A stretch of 64,000 nucleotides of DNA from Entamoeba histolytica HM-1:IMSS. Taxonomy: Eukaryota; Evosea; Mastigamoebida; Endamoebidae. Position 1 is the first letter of the stretch. The number at the start of each line of letters is the position of its first letter. The notes beneath the pieces were generated by a model. It had not been told where the DNA came from, did not search any database, and worked only from the letters and a program-made list of their open reading frames with translations. The position numbers and the translations under genes are program-made. This document shows, piece by piece, positions 20,529-31,449 of this stretch. The stretch lies in NCBI RefSeq assembly GCF_000208925.1, contig NW_001914876.1:71675-135674 (forward strand), given 5' to 3'.

Positions 20529-21068
20529 TTAATGTTGTTCTTCTGAACCTGTTTTATTCAATACACTTATGAGTTTTTGTTTTGTTGAGTCATCAATAGT
20601 AGTTTCTATAGTTTGATGGAAATTTAATTTGTGAGGAGTAATAGCTCGTTTTCTTTTTGGAGAAGTTGATTGTTGAGGTAATTTAGTAGATAATTCTGGT
20701 TCTAATTGAGCATATCCAGGAGTTGCTGGAGACATTCTTGGAGATGTACGAGTAATTGGAGACATTCTTGGAGATGTACGAGTAATTGGAGTCATTCTTC
20801 TTAATGGCGTAAATGCACGTTCTCTATTTACACATTCTTCCATTTTATTTGTTGATTGTGAAGGCATTTCCATTGTTGGAGGGAGAGGAATTTTGTATAC
20901 TTTAAATTTGTCAACAGCATCTTTTACTGTTTGAGGTTCATCTATAGCTGCCGTAGCGATTTGTGTTAATTGTTTAATTAGTTCTTGATTTAGGAGGGTT
21001 GTAAATTTATTAGTAGTAATAATTTCTGCAGTTTGGTTTTCTTGATTAACAACAAAGGTGAATGCCAT
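20529..21068 (-). CDS. SP/TP-rich protein with tandem repeats, 179 aa
   Basis: No family recognised. The N-terminal 60 residues look folded (FTFVVNQENQTAEIIT, then a helix). The middle is disordered with two tandem copies of a 10-residue unit (RMSPITRTSP), encoded by a 30-bp direct repeat at about 20724-20795. At least eight Ser-Pro or Thr-Pro sites fall between residues 86 and 145, followed by PKRKR, a likely nuclear signal, and HKLNF, which looks like a cyclin-docking motif. This pattern suggests a nuclear substrate of a proline-directed kinase. A cyclin gene lies 658 bp away, divergently; that link is only positional. Confidence 0.7.
   Translation of the reverse strand: MAFTFVVNQENQTAEIITTNKFTTLLNQELIKQLTQIATAAIDEPQTVKDAVDKFKVYKIPLPPTMEMPSQSTNKMEECVNRERAFTPLRRMTPITRTSPRMSPITRTSPRMSPATPGYAQLEPELSTKLPQQSTSPKRKRAITPHKLNFHQTIETTIDDSTKQKLISVLNKTGSEEQH
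20724..20795. repeat. 30-bp coding tandem repeat, about two copies
   Basis: The sequence GGAGACATTCTTGGAGATGT followed by ACGAGTAATT occurs twice in a row, with a partial third copy before GGAGTCATTC. It encodes the repeated RMSPITRTSP unit of the SP/TP-rich protein. Near-identical copies point to a recent duplication, so copy number may vary between strains. Confidence 0.85.
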
Positions 21069-21726
21069 AGTTTTTGGGTTATTAAGAATTTCTGTGTGCT
21101 AAAGATATGTTAGTTTTATTTTGTATTTATTGAAGTATTTCATTTTACATTGAAATCACCAAGTGAATTTTCTTCTTTCTTATCAAATTGAAAGTACTTC
21201 ATTACTATTTAAATTAATCTTTTAAAGTACATTTCTTTCATTGTAAAATAAAACACTTTTCATTTATTATAATACAAACAAGAAACATACAATACCATTA
21301 CAAAGTACAGTAGAAATAGCAGGAATACTAGGTTTCATTGATAAATTAATATATTGTCTACTGTTTTTTCAAGTTGTTTTTTAATTTAATTTATTTTTTA
21401 TTATTAAATATAACTCTTTTTTCATTCTTTTTTTTCTCTTCTTTTTCTTTTTATTTCATTCTCCCATTTTTCTTATTCTATTTGCCACGTATTCTTCTTT
21501 TTTCTTTGTTCCATTTTCAGAGTATCTCTTTCATGTAATTTTGAGTTTCATTTGATTAACTCAAATCATTCTGTTTCATATTTTTTTGTTTTTCGAAAAA
21601 TAAAAATATAACTTAACAGATTGAATTTTTTGTCATTGTTCATTGGATTATAATTTTTGTGATAGCTATTTTTAAATTAGAAACAAAGAATAGATAACAA
21701 GGATCTGTACATTCATTTTAGATTAT
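21069..21726. other. Divergent intergenic region
   Basis: 658 bp between the SP/TP-rich protein gene and the cyclin gene. It is very AT-rich with a long pyrimidine-rich stretch (about 21370-21530, mostly T and C on the plus strand). I see no coding region or RNA gene. Confidence 0.5.
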
Positions 21727-22568
21727 ATGAGTAGTGAAATAGTTAAAGATACCCCACATCAATCATCAGAAGATAAAAAAGCTATTAGGGATATTCAGGA
21801 TATAGTAGATGTTTGTATTCAACCAAAACCTCTTCCAGAAGATGTGAAAGCTAGATGTGATTTAGTTAATTGGATATATGCAATCACTGAAAGATATAGA
21901 TTAGATAAGATTGTTGCTTTAGATGCTATAATACTTTTTGATAATGTACTTAACAAATTAACTATTTCAAGAGATTTGATTATGATGTGTAGTTTCATTG
22001 TTGTTTCTGAAAATAAACTCACAATAACTCCTATACAATTGTTTCAAATTTGTCATAACAGATTTACATCAAATGAAATCAAGAGTGTTTGTAATTCAAT
22101 TAAAAAATACAATTCTTATTTGCATCAATCTGGAAATCCAATTGATTTTTGTATCTCTTATTGTTCATCATTTGTTCAATATAATAATTCATCAGTGTTT
22201 GTTGGTGATTGTATCAAGAGAAATGCAGAATTAATGATCATTTTAATTAGTTTTCTTCCAAGATTTAGTATGTTTGATTTTAAGTTATTAGCATCTTCCT
22301 GTGTTTATTTCTTTCTTAAAGAATTTATTCCAATAGTTCAAATTGTTTGTATTTTTCTTTTATAATAAAATATCAATTATTGTCAAATGTATTTATTTTC
22401 ATATAGAATCTATGTTTATTATTTGGAGAAAGTTTCACAGAACAAAGAGTACAATCTTCAATCACTTCTTATAAAATGGATTTAAAAGAAAATTTAAACC
22501 TATTTCGACGTTTTCAATACTTTGATAGAACATATAGAGAAATTCAAACATATCTTAAGTTAATTTAA
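21727..22568 (+). CDS. Cyclin-like protein (two exons)
   Basis: Exon 1 (21727-22344) and exon 2 (22407-22568) join across a 62-nt intron (GTTTGTAT...ATAG, phase 0), giving 259 residues. Residues about 43-135 follow the cyclin N-box: RCDLVNWIYAITERYRL, then LDAIILFDNVLNKLTI and a helix ending in SENKL where canonical cyclins have ASKYEE. The second half looks like the second cyclin fold. Exon 2 supplies a basic tail (LFRRFQYFDRTYREIQTYL). Cyclins activate Cdks; the partner cannot be read from sequence. An unspliced reading would stop after CIFLL. Confidence 0.75.
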
Positions 22569-22802
22569 ATATTGAACAACAACTCCATTAGTTTTATAAA
22601 TTCTTTTTATACCACATTTCTTTTTTTTTATTCAACAATAAAGTCTATGAAAATAACTCTTAAGTATATAAAATGGAAATTATATTGAACGAAACAAAAA
22701 GATATATTTTAAGTGAAAATTAATTAAATGCATTTATATTGAAACAAGTACTGGATAATGGTATCTAATCCATTCTGAGAAAGAAACTAAGAATGTTTAA
22801 AC

Positions 22803-23822
22803 ATGGAGAATAAAGATAACCATATCAGTGGATTTCCACAAGAATTTTCTCAATTTCTAGTCAAATTATTTGAGATGTTAAATGATAAAGAATCAAAAAG
22901 GATAGTTGAGTATAATAAGGAGAATCATGGCTTCTTTTTGTATGACAAACAATTGTTTGTTGATTACATTTTACCAAAACACTTCCCAAATGTTAAACAA
23001 GAAAGTTTTATTAGACAATTGAATGGATATGACTTTCATAAAAAAGTTATTGATGGGCAAGACTGTTTTGTTCATGAATCATTTGACCCAACAAACTTCT
23101 CTTGTATTAAAACAATAAAAAGAAAAAAAGTTAAACGACAAAGAAAAGGAAATGAATATAAGCCAATGAAAAACAATAGTGAAGTCTTTAAAATATCACC
23201 AAGTTCTCTTGAACAGGCAGAAGAGTTACTTCCATCTCTTTCTTCTTCATTAACACGAGACTCAAAAACATTGTTTATTGAGAGAAGATATTTGACTAAT
23301 AGTAACGGAGGAGGTTTTGCAATTGATGCTCTAAAAAGAAAGATTATGAACAAAAACAAAGATGAAGAACAAGAAAAACCACAACAACTGAATGAGAAGA
23401 AAGAAGTTTTAATAAACGAAAATGATAATAAAAACAATATTTGTTCGAATGATGATAAAACCATTGAAATGGAACAAAAAACTGAAATAAATAGTGGTGA
23501 TAAACTTTCAAATTCTGGTGTTCAGAAACAAGTTCAATCAACAACACATATCATATTTGATGATGGAGTGGATGATTGTACTTCACAAGAATATGAAGTG
23601 AATAAAACATTAAAGACACTTCAAGAATCAGTTAATTCATTGGAAAAAGCATTCACAACTTTACAACAGAATCAAAATACAATTTACGAGGAAGTTCAAA
23701 GTTTATCAAATGTAATAACAACACTTCTTTCTATTTTCAGTTTGTCTGATCAATCAATACCACAACTCCCAAAAACAGATCGTAAAGAATTGGAAAAAGA
23801 ACTTGAGTCAGAGACTCAATAA
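22803..23822 (+). CDS. Heat-shock-factor-type transcription factor
   Basis: 339 residues. The HSF DNA-binding domain occupies residues about 8-100: FLVKLFEMLND, the turn ending ILPKHFPNVKQESFIRQLNG, and YDFHKKVIDG. It is followed by a basic run (KRKKVKRQRKG), a low-complexity Asn/Glu/Lys stretch (190-260), and a C-terminal coiled coil (about 270-315) placed like the HR-A/B trimerisation region, though farther from the DNA-binding domain than usual. HSFs bind inverted nGAAn repeats and switch on chaperone genes. Which of the Entamoeba HSF paralogues this is cannot be told here. Confidence 0.92.
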   Translation: MENKDNHISGFPQEFSQFLVKLFEMLNDKESKRIVEYNKENHGFFLYDKQLFVDYILPKHFPNVKQESFIRQLNGYDFHKKVIDGQDCFVHESFDPTNFSCIKTIKRKKVKRQRKGNEYKPMKNNSEVFKISPSSLEQAEELLPSLSSSLTRDSKTLFIERRYLTNSNGGGFAIDALKRKIMNKNKDEEQEKPQQLNEKKEVLINENDNKNNICSNDDKTIEMEQKTEINSGDKLSNSGVQKQVQSTTHIIFDDGVDDCTSQEYEVNKTLKTLQESVNSLEKAFTTLQQNQNTIYEEVQSLSNVITTLLSIFSLSDQSIPQLPKTDRKELEKELESETQ

Positions 23823-25060
23823 ATAATTTTGAATAACTATGTTTTATTTGAAGAATAATTATGTTTAAAACGGAAAGGAACAAAGAATAGTCACTTAAAA
23901 TAAAATGGTTTGAATTAAATAAAAGATAATTTAATTCTACTATTGTTGTTTTCTTTTATTAAAAAATTGATTAAACTGAATGAAGAAAAGCCAAATGTTG
24001 TATTTAATTTTGAAAATAACAAAGATTTATTTAAATATTGACAATTATATTGTTTTGATTAGTTCTTTAGAATAACTCATTTGCAATATAAACTTAGTAA
24101 ACAAATATTATTGAATGAAATTTAATATTAAATAATAATTTATTGTTGAAATTAATTAGTTTTGTTAAATTGTTATAACCATCTTGCTATATCATAAATA
24201 ATTTGTAACATTAATCAAATAAATATGTTTATTTTAATAAATTTACAAAACTGAATAAATTTTATTATCATATGAATATATGCTTTGAATTTGAAAGTAA
24301 TACATGTCATACATGGGATTTTAATCATTTATTATTTTATTTATTTTGTATTTTACACTAGACAGTTATTTTAATAATATCTCAATATCAAAAGTATCTC
24401 ACAAACAAATAATACTAATGGCAAGAAATAAAAGTTATTGTTACAACGAGAATACTAATCAAAAATGAAATTATATACTTAAATACCAACTCAAAGAGAT
24501 TATGCTAATTAATAATATTAACATAACAAAATGATATAAAGTAGTATTAATAAGATTTTAATTTTAAAAGTCAATTGAGTGTATTGAATAAATAATTAAT
24601 TGGAATTATTAATATGAGTATAATGAAATCAAAAATAAATAAGAAAATGAAACTAGATCAACTGAAGATATAATGTTTATTAATTGTGTTATTACTAATG
24701 TAAAAATTAATGAGTTTAGTGAATTTAAATCAATAAAATAAAATTTCATCATAATCAATAACGAATAGTTGAATGAGAATTTAAATATAAATGTTTCAAA
24801 TGAGAATTTAACGAATATAACAGTCATCTATTTTAATTATAAACTCTCTTTGTATTATTTCTTCTTTCAGTTTCTTCTTTCTTTTTATTTGATAAAAACA
24901 CCCTCATTGTGTATGAATATTTCAAATGAAATAAATTAACAATGAATTATAACCATTTTTAATTCACCATTTCATTCATTTTAGATGAACGAAATGTTCA
25001 TATTCTTCATTGATTTGTTTTTATTCTTTTTTATTTCATTTTCAATCATTCAAGATTGAA
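23823..25060. other. AT-rich intergenic region with a possible decayed LRR gene
   Basis: 1.2 kb with no intact gene. Short coding-like pieces on the plus strand at about 24670-24830, for example MFINCVITNVKINEF, resemble the L..C.I..I pattern of Entamoeba LRR genes, but stops break all frames. The rest is AT-rich without visible structure. Confidence 0.35.
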
Positions 25061-26128
25061 TCATTTCATTTCAATTACTATGATTCGTTTTGGTGTGAAA
25101 CGTTTTGGATATTCTTTTCCACAAAGTGCATTTGATATTCCTTTATATTCAAATGAGCGTTGTTGACAAAATGATTTTGGTTTATTATTTTCTTTACTTG
25201 CACAAATATCACCAGAGTTACATCCAAAATTAAACAACCAATTATCTGATTGATTCCATAACCTAAATGCATCATGTGGTTGTTTAATATCAAATTTCAT
25301 CATTCTTTTAATTCTTCCTTTTGATTTTAATGAAAATACAAATGACTTTGAATCATATATCCAACCATCATCCTTATCAATTTTCTCATTAACATATCCC
25401 CCAAATTTATTTCCTCCTTCATCTTCAATAATAATTATTATATGTTCTTTATTCATTATGTTTTCTCCAAATATTGATGTATTAACTTTCCAATCATCTT
25501 TATCTGAATCAAATATTATATTTCCTACTTTTCTATTTGTCCATTCTTCTATTTGTAACATTTCTTCCATGGTGTTCATCCCTCTCATTATTCTCAATCT
25601 TTCCTCTTCTTGTTTCTTTTTTTCCTCTTCTTTTTTTCTCTTCTTCCTTTCTAAATAATCACTGTAATGCTTTTCCCATTCTTCTTTCTTTTTATTAAAT
25701 TCTGCGGTGATTTTATTAATTTCTTCTTCTAATGGCTTAATTTTATCTTCCATATTCATTTCTTCCATATGAATGATTTTATCTATTAGTTCATTCTTCG
25801 CTTTGTTAACTGTTTCTTTATCATTATTACATTCTTTCATGATTCTTTCCATTTTATCCGTTACTGTCTTTATTTTATTTACTGTTTCTTTTCCTTTCTC
25901 TATCACTAGTCTTCTTCTTCTAGCTACTTCATCAATCCTATCAAATATCCCTTCTCCCCTTTTAATTGCTTCTGAATATGTTTCATTTTCTTTTATTTCA
26001 AATACTTCATTTTTAATACTTCCTAAATAATATTGATAATTCTTAGTAGTATCATCAATTGATTGTTGAATATTTGGAAGTATTTTTACAACTTCTTTGA
26101 CCAATTGATTGTTAAACAATGATTCCAT
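25061..26128 (-). CDS. Coiled-coil protein with C-terminal TLDc domain
   Basis: 355 residues. The N-terminal 60 residues are helical; residues about 85-185 are a strongly charged coiled coil ending in Lys/Glu runs. Residues about 190-355 look like a TLDc domain: WTNRKVGNIIFDSDKDDW, HIIIIIEDEGGNKFGGYV, then SFVFSLKSKGR and a C-terminal Gly/Cys-rich part ending RFTPKRIIVIEM. TLDc domains bind V-ATPase or protect against oxidative stress in animals; in Entamoeba they occur in a large lineage-specific family. No signal peptide or membrane span. Confidence 0.75.
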   Translation of the reverse strand: MESLFNNQLVKEVVKILPNIQQSIDDTTKNYQYYLGSIKNEVFEIKENETYSEAIKRGEGIFDRIDEVARRRRLVIEKGKETVNKIKTVTDKMERIMKECNNDKETVNKAKNELIDKIIHMEEMNMEDKIKPLEEEINKITAEFNKKKEEWEKHYSDYLERKKRKKEEEKKKQEEERLRIMRGMNTMEEMLQIEEWTNRKVGNIIFDSDKDDWKVNTSIFGENIMNKEHIIIIIEDEGGNKFGGYVNEKIDKDDGWIYDSKSFVFSLKSKGRIKRMMKFDIKQPHDAFRLWNQSDNWLFNFGCNSGDICASKENNKPKSFCQQRSFEYKGISNALCGKEYPKRFTPKRIIVIEMK

Positions 26129-27914
26129 TTTAATTTAGTTTGACTTTTATAAGTTCAAAATATGGATGTTTAAATAGTTAATCCACGTTATTAACATCAA
26201 GTCAATCATTATTTTGAACATCATTCTACTTCAAATAAATGTTATTCATTTTTATTTTTACAATAACAATAAATATATAATAATATTAATAATATAATAA
26301 TAATAAAATTATAATATTGTTATTTTCTAAGATAAGTTTCTTTTTTCTTTCATTAAATTTATTTATTACAACAATATAAAAATAAAATTATGAAACAGTG
26401 TTCAAATATAAAGACATCACTATGATATTGAACAAATAAATAATGCCTAAAAATGAATGACAATATCACAAAATACCAGACATATATGTATTAGATAAAA
26501 AGAATAAAACTTGTCTAATATTTGATATGACTATTATAGATTATCACAATATTAATTGAACGCATTTGGAAGAAAAGAAATAAGTATAAGGAAATAAAGA
26601 ATATTAAAATGAAAATAGAAAAATTAAAAGATGACAAAATAAATCCAGTAGTAATTTCAATAAACGGAATAATGAATAAAGAAAGTAATAAATTAATTAA
26701 AGAATTAAAAATTGACATTGACATCGAGAAAGAAATTAAAACCATGTAATAAAAACATGATGGATGTCATGGAATATTGATTTTATCACAACAAAACATA
26801 CTCCATATAACTACAAGAAGATGAAGACGAAGGGATGGGATTAGTCTCAAATAGATAAGGAAACAATAAAAGCTAGTTCTATTAATACTGAATTAATTGC
26901 TTTATTTTAATTTATTTCTACTGTCTATGTTTATAAAAATAAAACATAACCTTTTTATCGTCGAGACAAATGACTAAGCAAAAAAATAAAAGATTTATTT
27001 TTAATAAATCAAAGAATGGCTTGTAAATTTGTTGTATTAATTCACAAAACAAAAACAGATTTTTTAAAAAAATTAGAAATGAAGTTGGATAAAGAATAGT
27101 TAAGTACATTCAGTTTTAGATAAGCTTCAAAAACATTGAAACTACCACAAGAGTGTTATAATTAAATATATCTGATATTACTAACCAACTTCTTTTTAAA
27201 AGACTAAGTTGATGCAATATAATTCAAGTTAATAGAAAGAAGAGTTAACAAACAATTAAACTATTTTCAACGACTGGAAATGACGAGCATTTCAAACACA
27301 GAAGTAAAATAACATATTTGTGTTCAAATAGATTTTCTGTTTCTTCATTACTACAAGGATGCAGTTAACTATGCTCAAATGACATGAACAAGTAGTAACA
27401 TGAATAAAAAACAATTTTAAGTAGATTATTTTTTTGTATTTGGTTTAAGTGGTTTATTGGTTTAAAACACAACGTCATATATTGTTCAATTTGTATATTA
27501 TTTTATCCATTGTTTGTTTATTTAAAGAAATTTCCTTGGTTTGTGAAATATTTCTAACATTAAATTACTTCTTCAAAATTTCATTCAATACTTCAAATAA
27601 TACTACTCAACAGAAATGTTCATACAAGTTCAAATGAAATAAATCTTGAAGAGTGTATGTCATGCAATGCATTGAAATAACACATCAAGTAAAACTGAAA
27701 GATGGAACAGTCATAAGACAAGAAACTAATAAAATTACTAAAAAGAATATCACATCATTAACAAAAACAGTTCCAAATGAAAAGTAATGCCTAATAAAAA
27801 GTAAAGAGGTATGAATTTTATTTAAATGAAAAACAACACTGAGAATAATCATAATATTCATACTAACCACTTTTTGTATCTTCTAATTTAAGTAGTTAAG
27901 AACTTAATAATTTA
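26129..27914. other. Intergenic region holding a LINE remnant and coding debris
   Basis: 1.8 kb between a TLDc gene and a DHHC gene. Besides the LINE fragment listed separately (26445-26910), a 41-codon open piece at 27663-27788 (starting MQCIEITHQVKLKDGTVIRQ) and a Cys-containing piece just before it look like broken coding DNA. No intact gene is seen. Confidence 0.45.
26445..26910 (+). mobile_element. Decayed LINE fragment (endonuclease domain and 3' end)
   Basis: On the plus strand this repeats the last about 460 bp of the LINE at 52.16-56.76 kb. It keeps the endonuclease motif (PDIYVLDKKNKT...IFDM), the INGIMNKES segment, and the 3' end GAAGGGATGGGATTAGTCTC through AATTAATTGCTTT. It has many substitutions and stops. 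It is 5'-truncated, as expected from incomplete target-primed reverse transcription. Confidence 0.85.
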
Positions 27915-28820
27915 ATGGATATAAGCAATAAGTCAAAACCACTTTGTTGTCTGGATGTTAGTCAGGAAGGGTTAAAAAAACTTCCAGTGAAAGTAGTATT
28001 TTGTCTGATTGGGATATGTTATTTAGCAGTCAATGCACTAATTATTTTTGTATTACCATTGTTGTATTCTCTAGTTACAGTCATATTTTGGTTTATTATA
28101 GCGCAGGGATTGGTGTACTTAATCACATATAATTATTACCAGTGCCATTACGTGACTGCAGAATGTATTCCTAAACAATATTATCAAGTTGATGAAGAAA
28201 AAAAAGAAGAGGATCAATACTGTGATATTTGTAAGAGATATAAGGCAGATAGAGTTCACCATTGTAATGTTACAAATCAATGCATTTATAGATATGACCA
28301 TTATTGTGCAATGGTAGGAAATAGTTTGGGGTATCATAACTATAGATATTTCTTTTTATTCCAATTTTATCTATGGGTTGCATTATTATTAGCAGACGTT
28401 CATTTGTACAAGATAGTTGTATATGTTGGTGGTGTTTGTTATTCTTTTTTTTTTCTATCTACCACTTCAATAACACTGTTTTTATAATGAGAAAATACAA
28501 AATAATCAAAACTTAAATAATAGTCACATTTCTATTATGTGTTTATAGTTCTTTTAGTATTATTCTTCGGTAACATGACATTTGCTTTAACAATGAATGT
28601 TATAGCAGTGATGTTTACAATTACATTCAATTATACTATGAAAGAAGTTGTTGATGACTTTGGTCAAATGATTAGAGAACGTAGATTTATCAAAAACAAA
28701 TATTACAAATCCATTCTTTTAAATTGGAAAGAAGTGATGCAAGTTTCTCCATCAAAACCACTTTGGCTAGGATTTCTTCCAACTCCACCATTTACGTCAT
28801 TAGAGAAGTTAAGCAATTAA
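27915..28820 (+). CDS. DHHC-type palmitoyltransferase with a DHYC core (two exons)
   Basis: Exon 1 (27915-28433) and exon 2 (28524-28820) join across a 90-nt intron (GTTTGTTA...ATAG, phase 0) for 271 residues. Membrane segments lie at about 25-50, 52-75, 140-172 and 175-205. The Cys-rich domain has C103, C106, H115/H116, C117, C123 and the catalytic D128-H129-Y130-C131. Tyr replaces the second His, as in the active yeast enzymes Akr1 and Pfa5, and the usual NNC after the core is GNS. It should palmitoylate Cys residues of membrane proteins in the endomembrane system. A nearer TAG at 28550s would put a stop in frame, so the acceptor at 28521-28523 is preferred. Confidence 0.88.
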
Positions 28821-29016
28821 TAGAATAAAGTTGAATTAAAATAACAAGAATAAAACAAGAAGAAGAAAACAACAAAGGGATATAAGAGAAATTGACAATG
28901 AATTAATGAGGATGTTTACTTGGTTTTGTATAAGAAACTTGTTTTAATTCAGACGTATAATTATAAGTATTAATTTTCTAGATATGAATAATTTTATATA
29001 TTAAAGGAAATATTAC

Positions 29017-30024
29017 CTAATAAATATAACAAACTCTTCTACTTTTTGATTCTTGTAATGTTAAACAACCATCTCTTCTTTTTTGTTTTAAATTTCGTAT
29101 TTTAGTTTTCAATTTACTTTCTTCTACAAATTGAGATTAGTATTAATGACTTGTAATTTTATAATGAATAAATAATGAAATAAACAAACCTACTAACGCT
29201 TTAATATACTTTTCAAAATCTTCTTTTCCTAATGCTACAAGAAATTGACAATTTAAATCATGAAGTTCTTTTTCTTCTTTACTTCTTTTTCTATCAGCTA
29301 TTCTGAGTTTCTTTGGATCAACAAGTTCTTGATTAATAACAATATCTCTAATTCTAACTCTTTCACAATACATTTTATAATATTCTTCTAATTTATGAAA
29401 TTTCATTTCTCGTTCTTCAGGAGTATCTTTATCAGTAAAAGCTATATTACAAATTGATAATTCTGCATTATTAAAATATTCAAATGCAAATTCTCTTCGA
29501 TATGGATTAAAAGATGCATCATATCCTTCATATGTAGGTTGTGTACATCCTGTTTCTTTCTGAGGTCGAGAGTCAAATTCATCGTCTTTAAAATGAACAA
29601 TTCGAGATGGTTTCATGTCAACTATTCCATTCTTCTTTAAGAAGCTTTCTTCAAGATCTGGAAGAGGATGTGTTTTAGAATTTAAATAATAGTCATAATA
29701 ATGACTTCTACACTCTTTAGCTGTTTTGGTTTTAACAAAATTCTCGACTTCAGGCCAATTATCAAGTCCTTTTTGTTCAATAGCTTCTAATAACATTAAT
29801 TCTTCATCAGCTCCCCAATCACTTGATAACAATGGAAAATGTAATGATGGTATTACTCGATAACTATGATTATTCTTATGTTTTCCAATTTCTTTTCCTT
29901 GTGAAAAACATTCTAAACATAAATCAAAATTATCACATTCAACACATGTTATTCTTGTCATTGTAGTAATGACTTTATTACAAGAGTTACACGTAATGTG
30001 TTCCCAAGGACAATACAATGCCAT
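29017..30024 (-). CDS. ADA2: ADA2-type coactivator: ZZ finger plus SANT (two exons)
   Basis: Exon 1 (29190-30024) and a short exon 2 (29017-29123) join across a 66-nt intron (GTTTGTTT...GTAG, phase 1) for 313 residues. A ZZ finger has C12, C15, C27, C30, C36, C39, H49 and H53. A SANT domain follows (about 66-112, DWGADEELMLLEAIEQKGLDNW). The ADA2 middle domain shows NPYRREFAFEYFNNAELSI and a long helix, and exon 2 completes it with a basic helix. ADA2 anchors Gcn5 in SAGA-like complexes. The usual C-terminal SWIRM domain is missing. Without the intron the protein would end in a spurious hydrophobic tail. Confidence 0.9.
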
Positions 30025-30111
30025 TTTATTTTTTTTTAGATTTTCATTTTTTTATTCAAGTACTTTTGTTATTGAGTAACATTCATCAACAAAAAGAAAG
30101 GAATAAATCAA

Positions 30112-31449
30112 CTAATAATCAAAATTACTTTTCCACAATGTTTCATTCAATAACAATGATACTAATGAAGAGGCTAATACCGCTAAAGTGTTTAATAATG
30201 TAACAAAACTAATTCCCAATTCTCGTTGTTCTTTTTTCATTTGTTTAGTTAAAATCCAATACATTACTTGAACATAACCACTTCCACCAACTAACCCAAC
30301 AACTAACATGATGACTATCATTAACCAAATACCCCATTCATTGTACATAAAATGTAAATTGCCTTGAATTGACATCAAAATGCATAACACACATTGGATT
30401 ATTGTCAATATCCAAACTGGTTTAATCTTGAATAATGGTAATGAACTTCGAGAAATAAAAACTCCTAATTGATAACAAAATGCAAGAACTTCATAAAAAT
30501 TTTTAATGAAAAAGTTGTTACTTTCTTCTGATTTTTCTTTGTTAAATGCAACATAGATAGCACCAGGGTTAATAACATATTCAAAAAAATAAATCAATGT
30601 GAGATTGATTCCTAACCACCATGTCATTTGAATTCCACTTTTTAACTTCTCTAAGAATGTTCCTTCTTCTTTTTGTTCATCAATCATTAAATCTAACTCA
30701 TTCTTTAATTCTTCTTTAATATTATCATATTCATTATGCTCTTTTTCTTGTTTTCTATCATTATTAGTATCATTTATCAATGTTTGTTGTTCTTCATTTG
30801 TACTAACTTCTGGTTTAATCATAAAGAAGAAGACAATTGCATAAATAACACAGAGAGGTGTTAAACAAGTAAAACTAATAGTATTTGGGATGTTTAATCC
30901 AGTAAAAAATAAATACAATCCACTTCCAGCTACCCCAGCAAACCCTGTTCCACTTGACCATCCATTAACCATTTCAGGTGGAAATCTGCCAGAGTATGAT
31001 AAGATGACAGATTCTGCAAATGATTGAACTCCTCCAATAATCAGAATCATACAGAGACATAGTCCAAAAAATATAAATGAAGTGGTTTGAGTATATTCTT
31101 GAAGTAAAATACATAAAACCATTCCAAACAATCCAACTAAGTTAAAAATTGTAGAAAACAATAATCTAATTTTAATAGGTATTTTATATAAAAACAACAT
31201 GTTCAATATTCTTAGGATTAACCCTGCAAATACATTGCACCATAATATCAATGGATTCCATTTGTCTGCTTTAAAAAATGAACATAAACTACTTGCTGAT
31301 GAATTGACAACAACAAAGTTAATATTGTTTATTGTTCCTATAATAAAAAATCCAATGTAATTCCTATAATAATTCCATCCTTTTGTCAAGTGAATAGTCT
31401 TAAGTATTTTAGAAACTGTCATTATATATTTAAGTTCGTTTTCATTCAT
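30112..31449 (-). CDS. CLN3: CLN3/battenin lysosomal membrane protein
   Basis: 445 residues (human CLN3: 438) with about 10-11 hydrophobic segments. Diagnostic pieces: FVVVNSSASSL in the first luminal loop, the QSFAESVILSYSGRFPPEMVNGWSSGTGFAGV-like stretch after the third segment (around residue 145-175), and YFFEYVINPGAIYVAF after the central loop. A charged cytosolic loop (about 220-275) splits the two halves, as in the family. CLN3 is an MFS-fold protein of lysosomes and late endosomes, tied to glycerophosphodiester export and pH control. Confidence 0.93.
   Translation of the reverse strand: MNENELKYIMTVSKILKTIHLTKGWNYYRNYIGFFIIGTINNINFVVVNSSASSLCSFFKADKWNPLILWCNVFAGLILRILNMLFLYKIPIKIRLLFSTIFNLVGLFGMVLCILLQEYTQTTSFIFFGLCLCMILIIGGVQSFAESVILSYSGRFPPEMVNGWSSGTGFAGVAGSGLYLFFTGLNIPNTISFTCLTPLCVIYAIVFFFMIKPEVSTNEEQQTLINDTNNDRKQEKEHNEYDNIKEELKNELDLMIDEQKEEGTFLEKLKSGIQMTWWLGINLTLIYFFEYVINPGAIYVAFNKEKSEESNNFFIKNFYEVLAFCYQLGVFISRSSLPLFKIKPVWILTIIQCVLCILMSIQGNLHFMYNEWGIWLMIVIMLVVGLVGGSGYVQVMYWILTKQMKKEQRELGISFVTLLNTLAVLASSLVSLLLNETLWKSNFDY

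Noticed and set aside
24609..24827. 72-codon minus-strand open frame, Phe/Leu/Ile-rich
   Set aside because: Composition fits AT-rich noise; the plus strand of this segment looks more like decayed LRR coding DNA.
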